From Streptomyces sp. NRRL F-5630 (GTDB taxonomy: Bacteria > Actinomycetota > Actinomycetes > Streptomycetales > Streptomycetaceae): a stretch of 64,000 nucleotides of DNA. The notes under the pieces are model-generated. The model did no database searches. It saw nothing but the letters and a program-made list of their open reading frames with translations, and was not told the origin of the DNA. Below, in pieces: positions 19,001 through 26,729 of the stretch (positions are counted from its first letter, which is position 1; the number at the start of each line of letters is the position of its first letter). Location: contig NZ_JOGO01000021.1 in the NCBI RefSeq assembly GCF_000719475.1, positions 1 through 64,000 on the forward strand, written 5' to 3'. The translations under genes and the position numbers were made by a program.

Positions 19001-20870
19001 GCTGGGGCACCGCTGTGCCGCTCGGGGTGGGGAGGCCGAGGAGGGCGGCGAGGCGGTCCTCGCGGGCGAGGCTCGCGGCGGTGGCGTACTCGGCCTGGTG
19101 GGCGAGTTCGGCGGCGCGCGCCGCGTCGGCGGCGCGTGCGGCGGTGAGTTCGGCGCGGGACGCGGTACGGGCCGCTTCGGCCGCCTCGTCGGAGGCTCCG
19201 GCCGCGCGCCGACGGGCCTCGGCCCAGGCGGCGGTGGCCTCCTTCTCGGCGTCGCTCGCGGCGAGCGCCGCGCGGGCCGGGTCGGCGTCGGGCGAGGAGC
19301 CGTCGAGCCAGCCGGCCCGTACGGCCTCCTCCGTCTCCTGCTCGACCTCGGTGAGCCGCTGGCGCAGGTGCCCCGCGTCGCTGCGGGCGCGCTGGGCGTC
19401 GGTGGCCGCCGCTGTGGCGTCGCGGTGGGCGCTCTCGCCCGCGGCCTGGAGGTGCGCGGAGCGCTCCTCCTCCTCGGCCGCGTGGTTCTCCGCGCGTTCG
19501 GCGGCGTCCTGGAGCGCGCGGACGAGGTCGGCGGCGGCTGCCGAGCGGGCGGCGAGCGCGGGCGCGGCATCGCGCTCGGCCTCGCGGATGGCGGTGGCGA
19601 CGCGCGCCGAGCGGTCGGCGGCGGCGCGGGCGCGCAGCACCGTCTCGGCGGCCTGCCACGCGGAGTGCAGGGTCCTGGCCTCGGTGAGTTCGCGGCGCTG
19701 CGCCGTGGCGGCCTTCTCGCCCGCGGCGAGGGCGAGCGAGGCGTGCCGGTAGGCGAGTTCGGCGGCGACGAGGGCGGCGCGGTCGCGGGCTGTGCCGGCC
19801 TCGGTGACGGCTTCCGCGGCGGTGCCGAGCCGGCCGGACAGCTCGGCGGAGCGGGTGCGTTCGCCGGCGGCCCGCGCCGCGAGGCGGCGGCCGAGCGCGC
19901 GGGCGCGGCGGGCGGCGGCGGCGTGGATGTCGCGGGCGCGTTCGCGCTGCGCGGTGGCGTCGACGATGCGGCCGAGGAGGTCGACGGAGCCCGCGGTGAA
20001 GTCGCGTTCGGCGAGGAGTTCGGAGCGGCGGCCGAGTTTGCCGCCGAAGTTGTGGACGAGGTCGGCGAGTCCGTCCGTGTCGCGGGTGTCCGTGACGGCG
20101 CGCAGCAGGAGGTCCGTGAAATCGGAGTCCTTCTTGACGGCGAAGAGCCCGGCGGCCTCACCCTCGTCGGCGTTCATCTCGCGCTGGTAGCGGAACAGTT
20201 CGGGGTCGAGGCCGAGTTCGCCGAGGTGCTCGGTCCAGCGCTCGTGGGTCTCCTCCCAGTGCACGTCGAGGTGGGTGTAGAACTTCCCGGCCTCGACGAG
20301 CGCGTCCCGGAAGCCCTTCATGGTGCGGCGGCGGCCGCGCGCGGCGGAGATGCCCTCGGCGATCGGGCGGACGGCGTTGGACTCGGCGACGGGCAGCGAG
20401 TCGAGGCTGAGTCCCGGGCCCGGCCGGAAGGAGTACCACGCCTCGGCGAACTTGCGCGGGTCGTTGGAGACCTGGCGCCCGCGCCACTCGCTGACCTTGC
20501 CGACGACGACGCACTCGCCGGTCCGCGTGTGCTGCCACTCCAGGACGACGTGACCGCAGTCCTCGGCGAGCAGGAACTTGCGGAGCACGCCGGAACTCGC
20601 GCCGCCGAGCGTGTTGCGGTGGCCGGGGAGCATGACCGAGAAGATCAGCTTGAGCAGGACGGACTTGCCGCCGCCGTTCTCCAGGAAGAGGACCCCGGCG
20701 GGGGCGGGCCTGCGGGGCGGTCCGCTGGGCTCGTCCGCGAAGAACTCCGTCTGGGTCGGCGCGGGTTCGGGGACGGGCGCGCCGACCGAGCGCAGATCGA
20801 GCACGGTGTCGGCGTACCGGGCCCCGGCGGGGCCGATCGAGTAGAGGCGGACCCGGGACAGCTCGTACAT
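15975..20870 (-). CDS. MukB/JetC-like SMC ATPase
   Basis: 1631-residue SMC-type ATPase. The head begins with a Walker A (LENGGGKSVLLK, Lys69) and ends with the signature FSGGQLLTAAIA near 1438 and a Walker B LFLDNPIGRAN near 1474; between lie long Ala/Glu/Arg-rich coiled coils broken by a Gly-rich low-complexity segment near residues 640-675. The large head insertion after Walker A and the head-proximal layout fit MukB, MksB and Wadjet JetC rather than canonical Smc. The residue after the Walker B Asp is Asn instead of Glu. A Pro/Gly-rich tail follows about residue 1550. With the two upstream genes it likely forms a MukBEF-like DNA loop-extruding complex. The ATG has only a weak ribosome site. 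Confidence 0.85.
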   Translation of the reverse strand: MYELSRVRLYSIGPAGARYADTVLDLRSVGAPVPEPAPTQTEFFADEPSGPPRRPAPAGVLFLENGGGKSVLLKLIFSVMLPGHRNTLGGASSGVLRKFLLAEDCGHVVLEWQHTRTGECVVVGKVSEWRGRQVSNDPRKFAEAWYSFRPGPGLSLDSLPVAESNAVRPIAEGISAARGRRRTMKGFRDALVEAGKFYTHLDVHWEETHERWTEHLGELGLDPELFRYQREMNADEGEAAGLFAVKKDSDFTDLLLRAVTDTRDTDGLADLVHNFGGKLGRRSELLAERDFTAGSVDLLGRIVDATAQRERARDIHAAAARRARALGRRLAARAAGERTRSAELSGRLGTAAEAVTEAGTARDRAALVAAELAYRHASLALAAGEKAATAQRRELTEARTLHSAWQAAETVLRARAAADRSARVATAIREAERDAAPALAARSAAAADLVRALQDAAERAENHAAEEEERSAHLQAAGESAHRDATAAATDAQRARSDAGHLRQRLTEVEQETEEAVRAGWLDGSSPDADPARAALAASDAEKEATAAWAEARRRAAGASDEAAEAARTASRAELTAARAADAARAAELAHQAEYATAASLAREDRLAALLGLPTPSGTAVPQQRGPGSGGTGTGSGAGADGETGAEGGTGDGAEPGAAPAPAGLDAETLDQSAETLRTLLDDAVAEAERRLFALRTAAQDDARILGALGDGGLLPPGPDVLATVEYLGEQGIPALPGWRYLAQSVDPAEHNRVLAARPELVDGVVITDPATHRRAREVLAQAALLPRSTVAVGTASALLAPAPEHADAEESVFLVPPNPAMHDEHAADEERQQLRARATAREEEIRALAARLGKDRELGARLASWRSGCPAGRLAELGAAAAEARTAAAEAAAALDEARAHRTEAEETASAAALAREERGEAAQRARRAADALAGLAHRLRERGRWTSRLRELAEEAAEAEARAQTCLERARAADEDRRAAQRAADDARRTARALRAERAEIAGAPEELPPPSDEARSAALPTLREAYRAASQLYEKVGVGADLRAEQARAESEETSALAELERLSNKVRTRAAGLLQGPDGADGPSRQAAAGRAEQLVQMLEARANAASEQLGRLRGEAERLAPEEGEAHTALPEDLVPADAEQAQALLRTASADLAARTEALDAARATHTALGHDHRAAEEAAAGFEETTALLRDLLRDNLARDTEPETGTPAPEEPEPFAGTLTEARTATAEARRSLRGCAADLAAAEAAVREASDILVRHANSTRYEQVRTPARQQIRELPAAALPEHAARWAEAFAPRLRVLTDELEQLERNRDSIVDRLRGLVESSLATLRAAQRLSRLPEGLGEWSGQEFLRIRFDEPDHASLTERLGEVIDEATRAAVRKNADLRRDGMSLLLRGVQAALQPRGIAVEILKPDAVLRAERVPVGQMGDVFSGGQLLTAAIALYCTMAALRSNDRGHDRRRHAGTLFLDNPIGRANATYLLELQRAVADALGVQLLYTTGLFDTTALSEFPLVIRLRNDADLRAGLKYISVEEHLRPGLPKEPDAEGVHAQIQATRFFERPQEPAGQGSGTRPQDPARGSREPAEGEGRAEGQGPAGRPSQAAAASVPRPAGPEAERGERPVS

Positions 20871-20924
20871 GGTGCGGACTTTCGGCAGCGGTGGAGGGAC
20901 GGCAAGGGGAAGTATCGGCCGGGA

Positions 20925-21011
20925 TCAGGCGGTCGTGCACATCTCGGTCAGGGGGCGGCCCGGCGGGAGGGACAGGACGGCGGGCCGTGGACGCCGGTGC
21001 GGCCGGGTCAT
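20925..21011 (-). CDS. Possible 28-residue peptide between the MukE-like and SMC genes
   Basis: A 28-codon frame starts with an ATG that overlaps the stop of the MukE-like gene as ATGA, which would couple translation, and stops 54 bases before the SMC start. The peptide is basic and proline-rich with no recognisable features. No strong ribosome site is visible. It may be a leader that carries ribosomes toward the SMC start or a chance frame. Confidence 0.3.
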   Translation of the reverse strand: MTRPHRRPRPAVLSLPPGRPLTEMCTTA

Positions 21012-21901
21012 CCGTGGAAGGGGAGTCCCGCGTCCGCGACGAGGTCGAGGTCGTCCGTGTCCTCGGCGGGGACGAGGCTCGGGCTGCCGTCGCCGACCGG
21101 GACGACGCCGAGTGCGAGGAGTTCGCCCATCGCGGCGCCGCCCGCGAGGTCGCGCACCTGGAGCTGGTAGCGGGGCGTCGTGCGGTAGGTGCCGCCGCCG
21201 TCGTCCCCGGTGCGCTGGAGGAAGCCGGAGTCGGTGAGGAAGCCGACGGCCTTGGCGACGATGCCGGTCGTGGACCCCGCGAGGCGGCGGGCGTCCTTGG
21301 TGGCACCCGTGGCGCTGCGCCGGGCCCAGACCCGCCAGGCGGCTTCGAGGCCGGGCGCCTCGGTGGCGGGGTCGGTGTTCTCGCCCGCGATCTCGGCGCG
21401 TTCCTCGATGCGGCGGCACGCCTGGCGGACGAACGCGTCGACGCCGTTGACGCTGATCCGCCCGATGTAGCCGTCGTCGGCGAGGTCCTCGGGGCGCGGG
21501 AAGGCGAGCGCGGCGACGCTGAGGTGGGCGAGGCCGTGCAGGAAGCGGTCGGCGGTGTCGGTGGAGGCGCGGCGCGCGTACTCGCCCATGCGGACGGCGA
21601 AGACGGAGTCCTCGGCCGCGGCGGTGGCCATTCCCGCGCGTTCGGAGACTTCGAGGACGACGAGCCCGAGTCCGGTGGCGACGGCGTCGGCCAGGCGCGC
21701 GAAGGCGGGGTCCTCGCGGTAGCGCCGCAGCAGGCCCGTGTACTCGCCGTCGCGGGCGGGCTGGAGCTTGGGCTGGAGGCCGAAGGCGACGAGCCGGGCG
21801 GCGTCCGCGGCGTCGGCCGGGGTGACCGGTGCCGCCGCCGCGGAGCGCGGTTCGGCTGCCTGCTCCTCGCCGTACGGGGGTTCTGCGGCGTACTCGGTCA
21901 C
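21008..21901 (-). CDS. MukE/JetB-like condensin subunit
   Basis: 297 residues, mixed helix and strand, without membrane segments. The central and C-terminal parts (FVRQACRRIEERAEIAGE; GIVAKAVGFLTDSGFLQRTGDDGGGTYRTTPRYQLQVRDL) look like winged-helix units, as in MukE/JetB (kite) subunits that bind the kleisin. Assignment is by position between the MukF-like and SMC genes and by fold pattern, not by strong motifs. GTG at 21901 follows AAGGAAG with 7-base spacing and overlaps the upstream small gene as GTGA. The N-terminal 40 residues are Ala/Glu-rich and probably disordered. Confidence 0.7.
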   Translation of the reverse strand: MTEYAAEPPYGEEQAAEPRSAAAAPVTPADAADAARLVAFGLQPKLQPARDGEYTGLLRRYREDPAFARLADAVATGLGLVVLEVSERAGMATAAAEDSVFAVRMGEYARRASTDTADRFLHGLAHLSVAALAFPRPEDLADDGYIGRISVNGVDAFVRQACRRIEERAEIAGENTDPATEAPGLEAAWRVWARRSATGATKDARRLAGSTTGIVAKAVGFLTDSGFLQRTGDDGGGTYRTTPRYQLQVRDLAGGAAMGELLALGVVPVGDGSPSLVPAEDTDDLDLVADAGLPFHG

Positions 21902-22083
21902 GGTCGGGCTTCCTTCGGGGACGGGTCGGCGGGGCGCGCGGGGGCGCGGTGTGCGGGAGAGGTACGGGAGCGGGCCGCCGCCGCGCCCTCGCGGGAGCGG
22001 AGCGGCGTCACGTCCCCGTACGCCGTGGTGGTGCCGGGGCGGGCCTCCGTCGCGGCGCGGCTCGTGCGGGAGACACCACTCAT
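21898..22083 (-). CDS. Hidden 61-residue protein inside the MukBEF-like operon
   Basis: This small gene fills the space between the MukF-like and MukE-like genes exactly. Its ATG overlaps the MukF-like stop as ATGA, its stop overlaps the MukE-like start as GTGA, and a GGAGG lies 7 bases before its ATG. Third codon positions are almost all G or C, as in real Streptomyces genes. The product is basic, rich in Arg, Ala, Ser, Thr and Pro, and probably disordered; it has no known domain. A role as a linker or regulator of the complex is only inference. It may be missed by automatic annotation because of its size and composition. Confidence 0.65.
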   Translation of the reverse strand: MSGVSRTSRAATEARPGTTTAYGDVTPLRSREGAAAARSRTSPAHRAPARPADPSPKEARP

Positions 22084-23630
22084 GACGCTGCCTCCGGCAC
22101 GGCGCCCACGGCCTCCAGGAGGGCCGTGCCCAGGATGAGGTCGGCGCCGCCGAAATCGGGGTCGTCGAGTTCGGTGCCGTCGTCCACGGCGAAGAGGACG
22201 CTCGGCTCGCCCTGGCGATGCGCGGTGCCGACCGGGGGGCTCGCGGCGTGGAAGGCGAGGAGGGTGACGAGGCGGGCGAGTTCGCGTGCCTCGTGGTCGT
22301 CGCCGCCTCTCTCGCGAGCCCTCCTGCGAGCCTCGGCGAGCAGCCCGGAGAGGCGGCGCGGGGCCTCCGGCTCCAGGCGGAGCAGTTCGGTGGCGACGGC
22401 GAGTTGCTCCTCGCTGAAGCGGCTGTCGTCCGGCGTCGCCACGAGGTCGGGCTCGGGCAGTTCGGCGCCGAGGTGCTCGCGCTCGGCGGGAGGGGTGAGC
22501 AGCAGGTCGACGAGGTCGCCGACACGTACCGCGCCCGGGGTGCGCAGCCCGGTACCGCGTGCGAACCACGCGTCCGTGACGCGCAGCGCGTCCTCGACGG
22601 GCAGGGCGATGACGGGCGAGAGGAGCTGGCCGTACAGGTCGAGCCCCGGGCGCCCCGAGTGGTCGGCGAAGGCTTGCCGGTCCTGCTCGGCGCGGAAGAG
22701 CGGGCCGGCTTCGAGGAGGCGGGACTGGAGCTGGGTGTGGCGGCGGATGCAGTCCTTGACGATGTCGACGAGTTCGGCCGCGCGGCGCTTGTTCTCCGGC
22801 TCCTCGGACTCGTCCCTGGCCTTGCGGATGTTGGTGAGGATCGCGTTCTCGTGCCGGTAGCGGTCGGCGACGTGGCCGAGCGCTTCGTCGATGAGGTCGG
22901 GGACGGTGTGCAGCCAGTCGACGGCGCGGACGTCGCGACGCGTGGACTCCAGGGCGCGGCGCAGCGATTCGGCGTACTGGACGGTGCGGTAGCGGGCCTG
23001 TTCGGCGGCGAGTTGCGCGTCGGCGAGGCGGCCCCGGCTGATGAGGACCTCCAGCTTCACCTCCGCGGCGATCTGCGCGCTCGTGACGTCCGTGTCGAGC
23101 GCGCCGACGAGCACGTTGACCGCCTCGTCGGTGGCGCGCAGGAAGACGGTGCCGCCGGCCGCGGGGACTTCCTCGATGAGCTTGAAGTCGTAGTCGCGGC
23201 GCACGTAGCTGCCGTCGGTCGCGAAGGTGCCGTAGACGGCGCGGAAGCCGCGGTCGGCGCTGCCGACGTTGATGAGGTTCTCCAGGACCCAGCGGGCGAC
23301 CCGTTCGTGCTCGGCGACGGGGCGTCCGGGGGCCTGCGCGCCGACCCGCGGCAGGAGTCTGGCCACTATCTGCTCGTGGTCCGCGCCCGTGTCGAAGTCC
23401 ATGTGGAGGGTGACGAGGTCGATCGCGGCGAGGGCGACCTCGGCCATCGCGTACCGCGTGTACTCGCCCGCCAGGTTGGCCTTGCGGGTGTCGAGGTCGT
23501 GCAGCGGCGCGGTGCAGGCGAGGGCGCGCAGGCGGCGGGCGAGTCCTTCGTCGGCTGCGGGGCCCGGAGCGGGGCGCGGGCCCGCGCTGAGCTGCGCGGC
23601 AGCGGGTTCCGGGAGGGCGGGCGAGGTCAC
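22080..23630 (-). CDS. MukF/JetA-like kleisin subunit
   Basis: About 516 residues, no membrane segments. After a disordered N-terminus, residues about 30-190 look winged-helix-like, followed by long helices (LRATDEAVNVLVGALDTDVTSAQIAAEVKLEVLISRGRL... and QARYRTVQYAESLRRALEST) that resemble the MukF/JetA middle domain, and a C-terminal helical part. It is the first gene of the SMC operon and its order (kleisin, kite, SMC) is that of jetABC and mukFEB. GTG at 23630 is chosen because TACGCT lies 7 bases upstream as a possible -10 of a leaderless message; TTG at 23660 is the alternative. No JetD nuclease gene follows. Confidence 0.7.
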   Translation of the reverse strand: MTSPALPEPAAAQLSAGPRPAPGPAADEGLARRLRALACTAPLHDLDTRKANLAGEYTRYAMAEVALAAIDLVTLHMDFDTGADHEQIVARLLPRVGAQAPGRPVAEHERVARWVLENLINVGSADRGFRAVYGTFATDGSYVRRDYDFKLIEEVPAAGGTVFLRATDEAVNVLVGALDTDVTSAQIAAEVKLEVLISRGRLADAQLAAEQARYRTVQYAESLRRALESTRRDVRAVDWLHTVPDLIDEALGHVADRYRHENAILTNIRKARDESEEPENKRRAAELVDIVKDCIRRHTQLQSRLLEAGPLFRAEQDRQAFADHSGRPGLDLYGQLLSPVIALPVEDALRVTDAWFARGTGLRTPGAVRVGDLVDLLLTPPAEREHLGAELPEPDLVATPDDSRFSEEQLAVATELLRLEPEAPRRLSGLLAEARRRARERGGDDHEARELARLVTLLAFHAASPPVGTAHRQGEPSVLFAVDDGTELDDPDFGGADLILGTALLEAVGAVPEAAS

Positions 23631-23795
23631 GGGGGACAGCGTAGAGGGTGGGAGGGACAACGGTGTATCGCGGGGTCTTGCGCAGAAGGTGCCGTTTCGC
23701 CCGGTGGGCCCCGCGGTGCTCCGCTCCGGCGCCCGCAGCCCGCACGCCTCGGGGGCCGCGTCCTTCGGCCCGCGTGGCGTGTGCGGCCCGCGGTC

Positions 23796-25148
23796 TCAGA
23801 ACTGGATCTCCGGCTTCAGCCGTTGCATGCTCCAGCGCCGCCTGCGTGCCAGGACCAGGCCCGTGGCGAGCAGCGCCGCCGCTCCGTACGCGGCGAGGAC
23901 TCCGAAGGAGAGGCCCAGCGTGGAGCCCTGCCCGCCGGAGATGGTGACGCGGAGACCGTCGACGAGGTAGGTCATGGGCATGACGGGGTGCAGGGCGCGG
24001 AAGAAGGCGGGGGTGGTCTCGACGGGGTAGAGGCCGCCGCAGGAGGTGAGCTGGAGCATCAGCAGGATCAGCAGGATCAGGTCGCCCGTGGAGCCCAGGA
24101 GGGCGCGGAAGAACTGGGCGAGGGCGACGAAGGAGAGCGCCGCGAGGCACACGAGGGCGACCAGGAGCCAGGGGTGCTCGGCGTCGAGATCCAGGCCGAG
24201 CTGGACGACCGCGTACAGGACGAGGGCCCCGAGGACGCCGAGGAGGGCGGTGGGCAGCCAGCCGGCGAGAGTCGCTGTGGCCGGTCTGCCCTCGTCGACG
24301 GCGCGCGGGTTGTAGGGCCGCAGCACGAGGTAGCCGACGAGGCCGAAGACCCACAGGGCGATCGAGAAGAAGAACGGTGTCATGCCGCGCCCGTAGAGGT
24401 GGGCGGGGTGGAGGTTGGCGGAGGTGACGTCGACGGGCGAGGCGAGGAGCCGTGCCTGGTCCTTGGCGGCCTGGCCCTCGGGCGCGTGGGGGACGGCGGA
24501 GGAGAGGTGGGCGAGTTGCTGGGAGAGCTTCTGGAGGCCGGGGCCGGTCGCGGCCGGGTCGTCCGCCCGGCCGGCGAGTCGCTTCGCGGACGCGGCCGAC
24601 TCGTCGAGTCCGTCCTTGAGTTCCTTGCCCTGTCCGAAGACCTGTCGCAGTTCGACCTCCTGGGCGGCGGCGGAGAGCTGGTTCTGCAGTTCCAGGCGCG
24701 CCTGGTCGGCGGCTTTGCCGATGATGAAGCCGTTGGCGTCGTTGAGTTCGAGGTGGACGGTGGCGCGGCGCGGTTTCTGGCTCAGGCTGCTGGAGAGGGC
24801 GGCGCTGAAGTCGCGCGGGACGGTGACGGTGAAGAAGTAGTCGCCGTTCCTGAGCTTGTCGTGGGCGGTGGCGGCATCGCTCGTGTGCCAGTCGAAGCTC
24901 CCGCTCTCGCGCACGGCGCGGACGAGGCGCGCGCCTCCGTCGACGGTGCGGCCCTCGACCTCGACGGGCTTGTCCTCGTTGACGATCGCGACGGGGACGC
25001 GGTGCAGGAGTCCGTACGGGTCCCAGTTCGACCACAGGTAGAGCGAGCCGTAGAGCAGCGGGACGAGCGCGAGCACCCACGGCACGAGGCGCGAGAGAGG
25101 CCCCCGGAAGCGGCGGAATTCGAGCTGGGCGAGGCGCAGGACGCGCAT
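23796..25148 (-). CDS. YhgE/Pip-like ABC-2 type membrane protein
   Basis: 450 residues. One N-terminal membrane helix (about 23-44), a soluble extracytoplasmic region with the VAIVNEDKP motif typical of YhgE/Pip proteins, then five or six C-terminal helices (FFFSIALWVFGLVGYLVL onward) with a Pro/Gly segment PVETTPAFFRALHPVMPMTYLVDGLR, the ABC-2 permease signature region. It is shorter than typical YhgE (650-900 residues) because the coiled-coil middle is reduced. ATG at 25148 follows AGGAGG and overlaps the upstream gene's stop as TGATG, so the two are coupled. It probably works with that ATPase in export of an unknown lipid or protein. Confidence 0.85.
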   Translation of the reverse strand: MRVLRLAQLEFRRFRGPLSRLVPWVLALVPLLYGSLYLWSNWDPYGLLHRVPVAIVNEDKPVEVEGRTVDGGARLVRAVRESGSFDWHTSDAATAHDKLRNGDYFFTVTVPRDFSAALSSSLSQKPRRATVHLELNDANGFIIGKAADQARLELQNQLSAAAQEVELRQVFGQGKELKDGLDESAASAKRLAGRADDPAATGPGLQKLSQQLAHLSSAVPHAPEGQAAKDQARLLASPVDVTSANLHPAHLYGRGMTPFFFSIALWVFGLVGYLVLRPYNPRAVDEGRPATATLAGWLPTALLGVLGALVLYAVVQLGLDLDAEHPWLLVALVCLAALSFVALAQFFRALLGSTGDLILLILLMLQLTSCGGLYPVETTPAFFRALHPVMPMTYLVDGLRVTISGGQGSTLGLSFGVLAAYGAAALLATGLVLARRRRWSMQRLKPEIQF

Positions 25149-25891
25149 CACGGCCTCCTCGCGGCATCGGTGGCGGCGGTCCTCGGGGACAGGGTGGCGT
25201 ACGCGGCGAGCGGGACGGCCCAGTCGGGCGGCGGGGGCGCGGCGGCGGTGGCGAGCACGGTGATCCCGGCCTCGGCGAGGCGGGCGAGCCGCAGCCAGAC
25301 CTCGCGGAGGTCGGCGCCGCCGAGCCCGGCGTCGACGTTGTCCACGAGGACGGCGGGGCGGCGTTCGGCGACTGCGAGGGCGACGGCGAAGAGCAGCCGG
25401 TCGCGGGCGGGGAGCCGTCCCACGGCGGTACGGGCGGGCGGTGCGCAGGCGAGGAGTTCACCGGCCGCTTCGAGGGTCTCCTCGCTGAACGTCCGTGTGG
25501 TCGCCGCGCGTTCGGCCCGGTGCTCCTGGGCCGTCCACTGCGGGACGAGGTCGACGCCGGGGGTGGCGCGGGCGAGGGACGAGTGCCGGAGCGGGTCCAC
25601 GGGCGTGTCGCCGAGCCGGGCCGTGACGGTGCCGCCGCTGGTGCGGAACCGGCCGCCGAGCGCGAGGAGCAGGCTCGTGCGGCCCGTGCCGCCCTGACCG
25701 GAGACGACGGTGAGTCCGGCGGGCCGTGCGAGGAGGTTCACGCCCGTGAAGACGGTCCCGAGCGGCCCCCGCGCCCGCAGCCCGCGCGCCTCGATCTCCA
25801 GCCCCTCACCGTCGTTGACCAGCGCGGCCGGAACACCGGGCGGCACCGGCCGCGCCCCCGCTCCCCCACCGTCCTCCGGCATCTGCGCCAC
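25148..25891 (-). CDS. ABC-transporter-like ATP-binding protein with degenerate motifs
   Basis: 247 residues with an ABC-domain outline: a Walker A-like GQGGTGRTSLLLAL, where Arg replaces the usual Lys, and a Walker B-like PAVLVDNVDAGL, where Asn follows Asp instead of Glu. The LSGGQ signature is replaced by LPARDRLLFAVALA. The protein probably pairs with the downstream membrane protein, but ATP turnover may be weak or lost. GTG at 25891 follows GGAAGGGG with about 9-base spacing; ATG at 25882 is an alternative. It is divergent from the next plus-strand gene. Confidence 0.75.
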   Translation of the reverse strand: MAQMPEDGGGAGARPVPPGVPAALVNDGEGLEIEARGLRARGPLGTVFTGVNLLARPAGLTVVSGQGGTGRTSLLLALGGRFRTSGGTVTARLGDTPVDPLRHSSLARATPGVDLVPQWTAQEHRAERAATTRTFSEETLEAAGELLACAPPARTAVGRLPARDRLLFAVALAVAERRPAVLVDNVDAGLGGADLREVWLRLARLAEAGITVLATAAAPPPPDWAVPLAAYATLSPRTAATDAARRP

Positions 25892-26226
25892 CGCCGACCA
25901 CCCCTTCCGCTCCGATCGCCGTCACCCTGGCGCGTGGGCGGCGCGGGGCGCGGCAACGACGCTGGGGGGCGGGGGGCGGATCACCCGTACGGGCGTGGGC
26001 CGTGCGGGGAAGGCGAGGGGTGAGCGAGGTGGTGGCGGGCGGCCGGGGAGGGGCGCGGCGGCGGGTGGGGAACGCGAGGCGAGCGGGTGGCGGCGGGCCT
26101 GTCAGCGGCGGTCCGTCCGGCGGCGTGCGGCCCCGGCCCGTGGGGCGCCTCGCGCGCCGGTCCTCGCTGTCGGACCCCCGTGCCATGCTCGGCGCGATCA
26201 GGTCGAGCGGGTCGTAGGGGGTTGTC

Positions 26227-26529
26227 ATGGGTGTGCGCCGGTACCGGGCTGTCAGTGGGAGCGGGCGGGTCGACGATCCGTCGGAGGAGGCGCTGTTCCG
26301 TTTGGTCAGCGGTCTCGACGGGGGGCGCGGCGGCTTCGTCGTGCTCGCGCCCGAGGAGCCCGATCCGCGGTGGTGGGCGGCCGTGAGCCGGCTCGGGGAC
26401 GGGCGCTACGAGGTGGTGCGGCGCGAACGGGTACGGGGCGGTCCGGAGATCAGCGTGACGCGGGACGCGCACGGGCTGGTGCGGGAGTTGACGGGGTGGG
26501 CGGGGGTGCGAGGCGGCTCGTCCGGGTGA
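26227..26529 (+). CDS. Small hypothetical protein
   Basis: 100 residues, soluble, no known motif. The pattern (FVVLAPEEPDPRWWAAVSRLGDGRYEVVRRER, then EISVTRDAHGLVRELTGWA) suggests a small alpha/beta protein. AGGGGG precedes the ATG at good spacing. It is a single gene facing away from the ABC-like gene. Function unknown. Confidence 0.6.
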   Translation: MGVRRYRAVSGSGRVDDPSEEALFRLVSGLDGGRGGFVVLAPEEPDPRWWAAVSRLGDGRYEVVRRERVRGGPEISVTRDAHGLVRELTGWAGVRGGSSG

Positions 26530-26729
26530 CGGGGCGAGGGGAGGAACCGCGCGGGTGGCGGGCCGGGTCCCGCCGCGCGCGATGTCCCGGGCGGGTCGCT
26601 CCGGTGCGCGGCGCGGGGGTCGCTGCTCGACGGTCCTGGTCCCGGGCCGGGCAGGCGTCCCGTCGAGCACGCGCGGGGCCTTCGCCGCGTCGGCGGGGGC
26701 GGCCGCGGCGAAAGCGAGCCCCGCGATGT

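Noticed and set aside
16676..20161. Long alternative minus-strand frame inside the SMC gene
   Set aside because: Pro/Arg/Ser-rich out-of-frame reading typical of high-GC shadows; the SMC frame carries all motifs.
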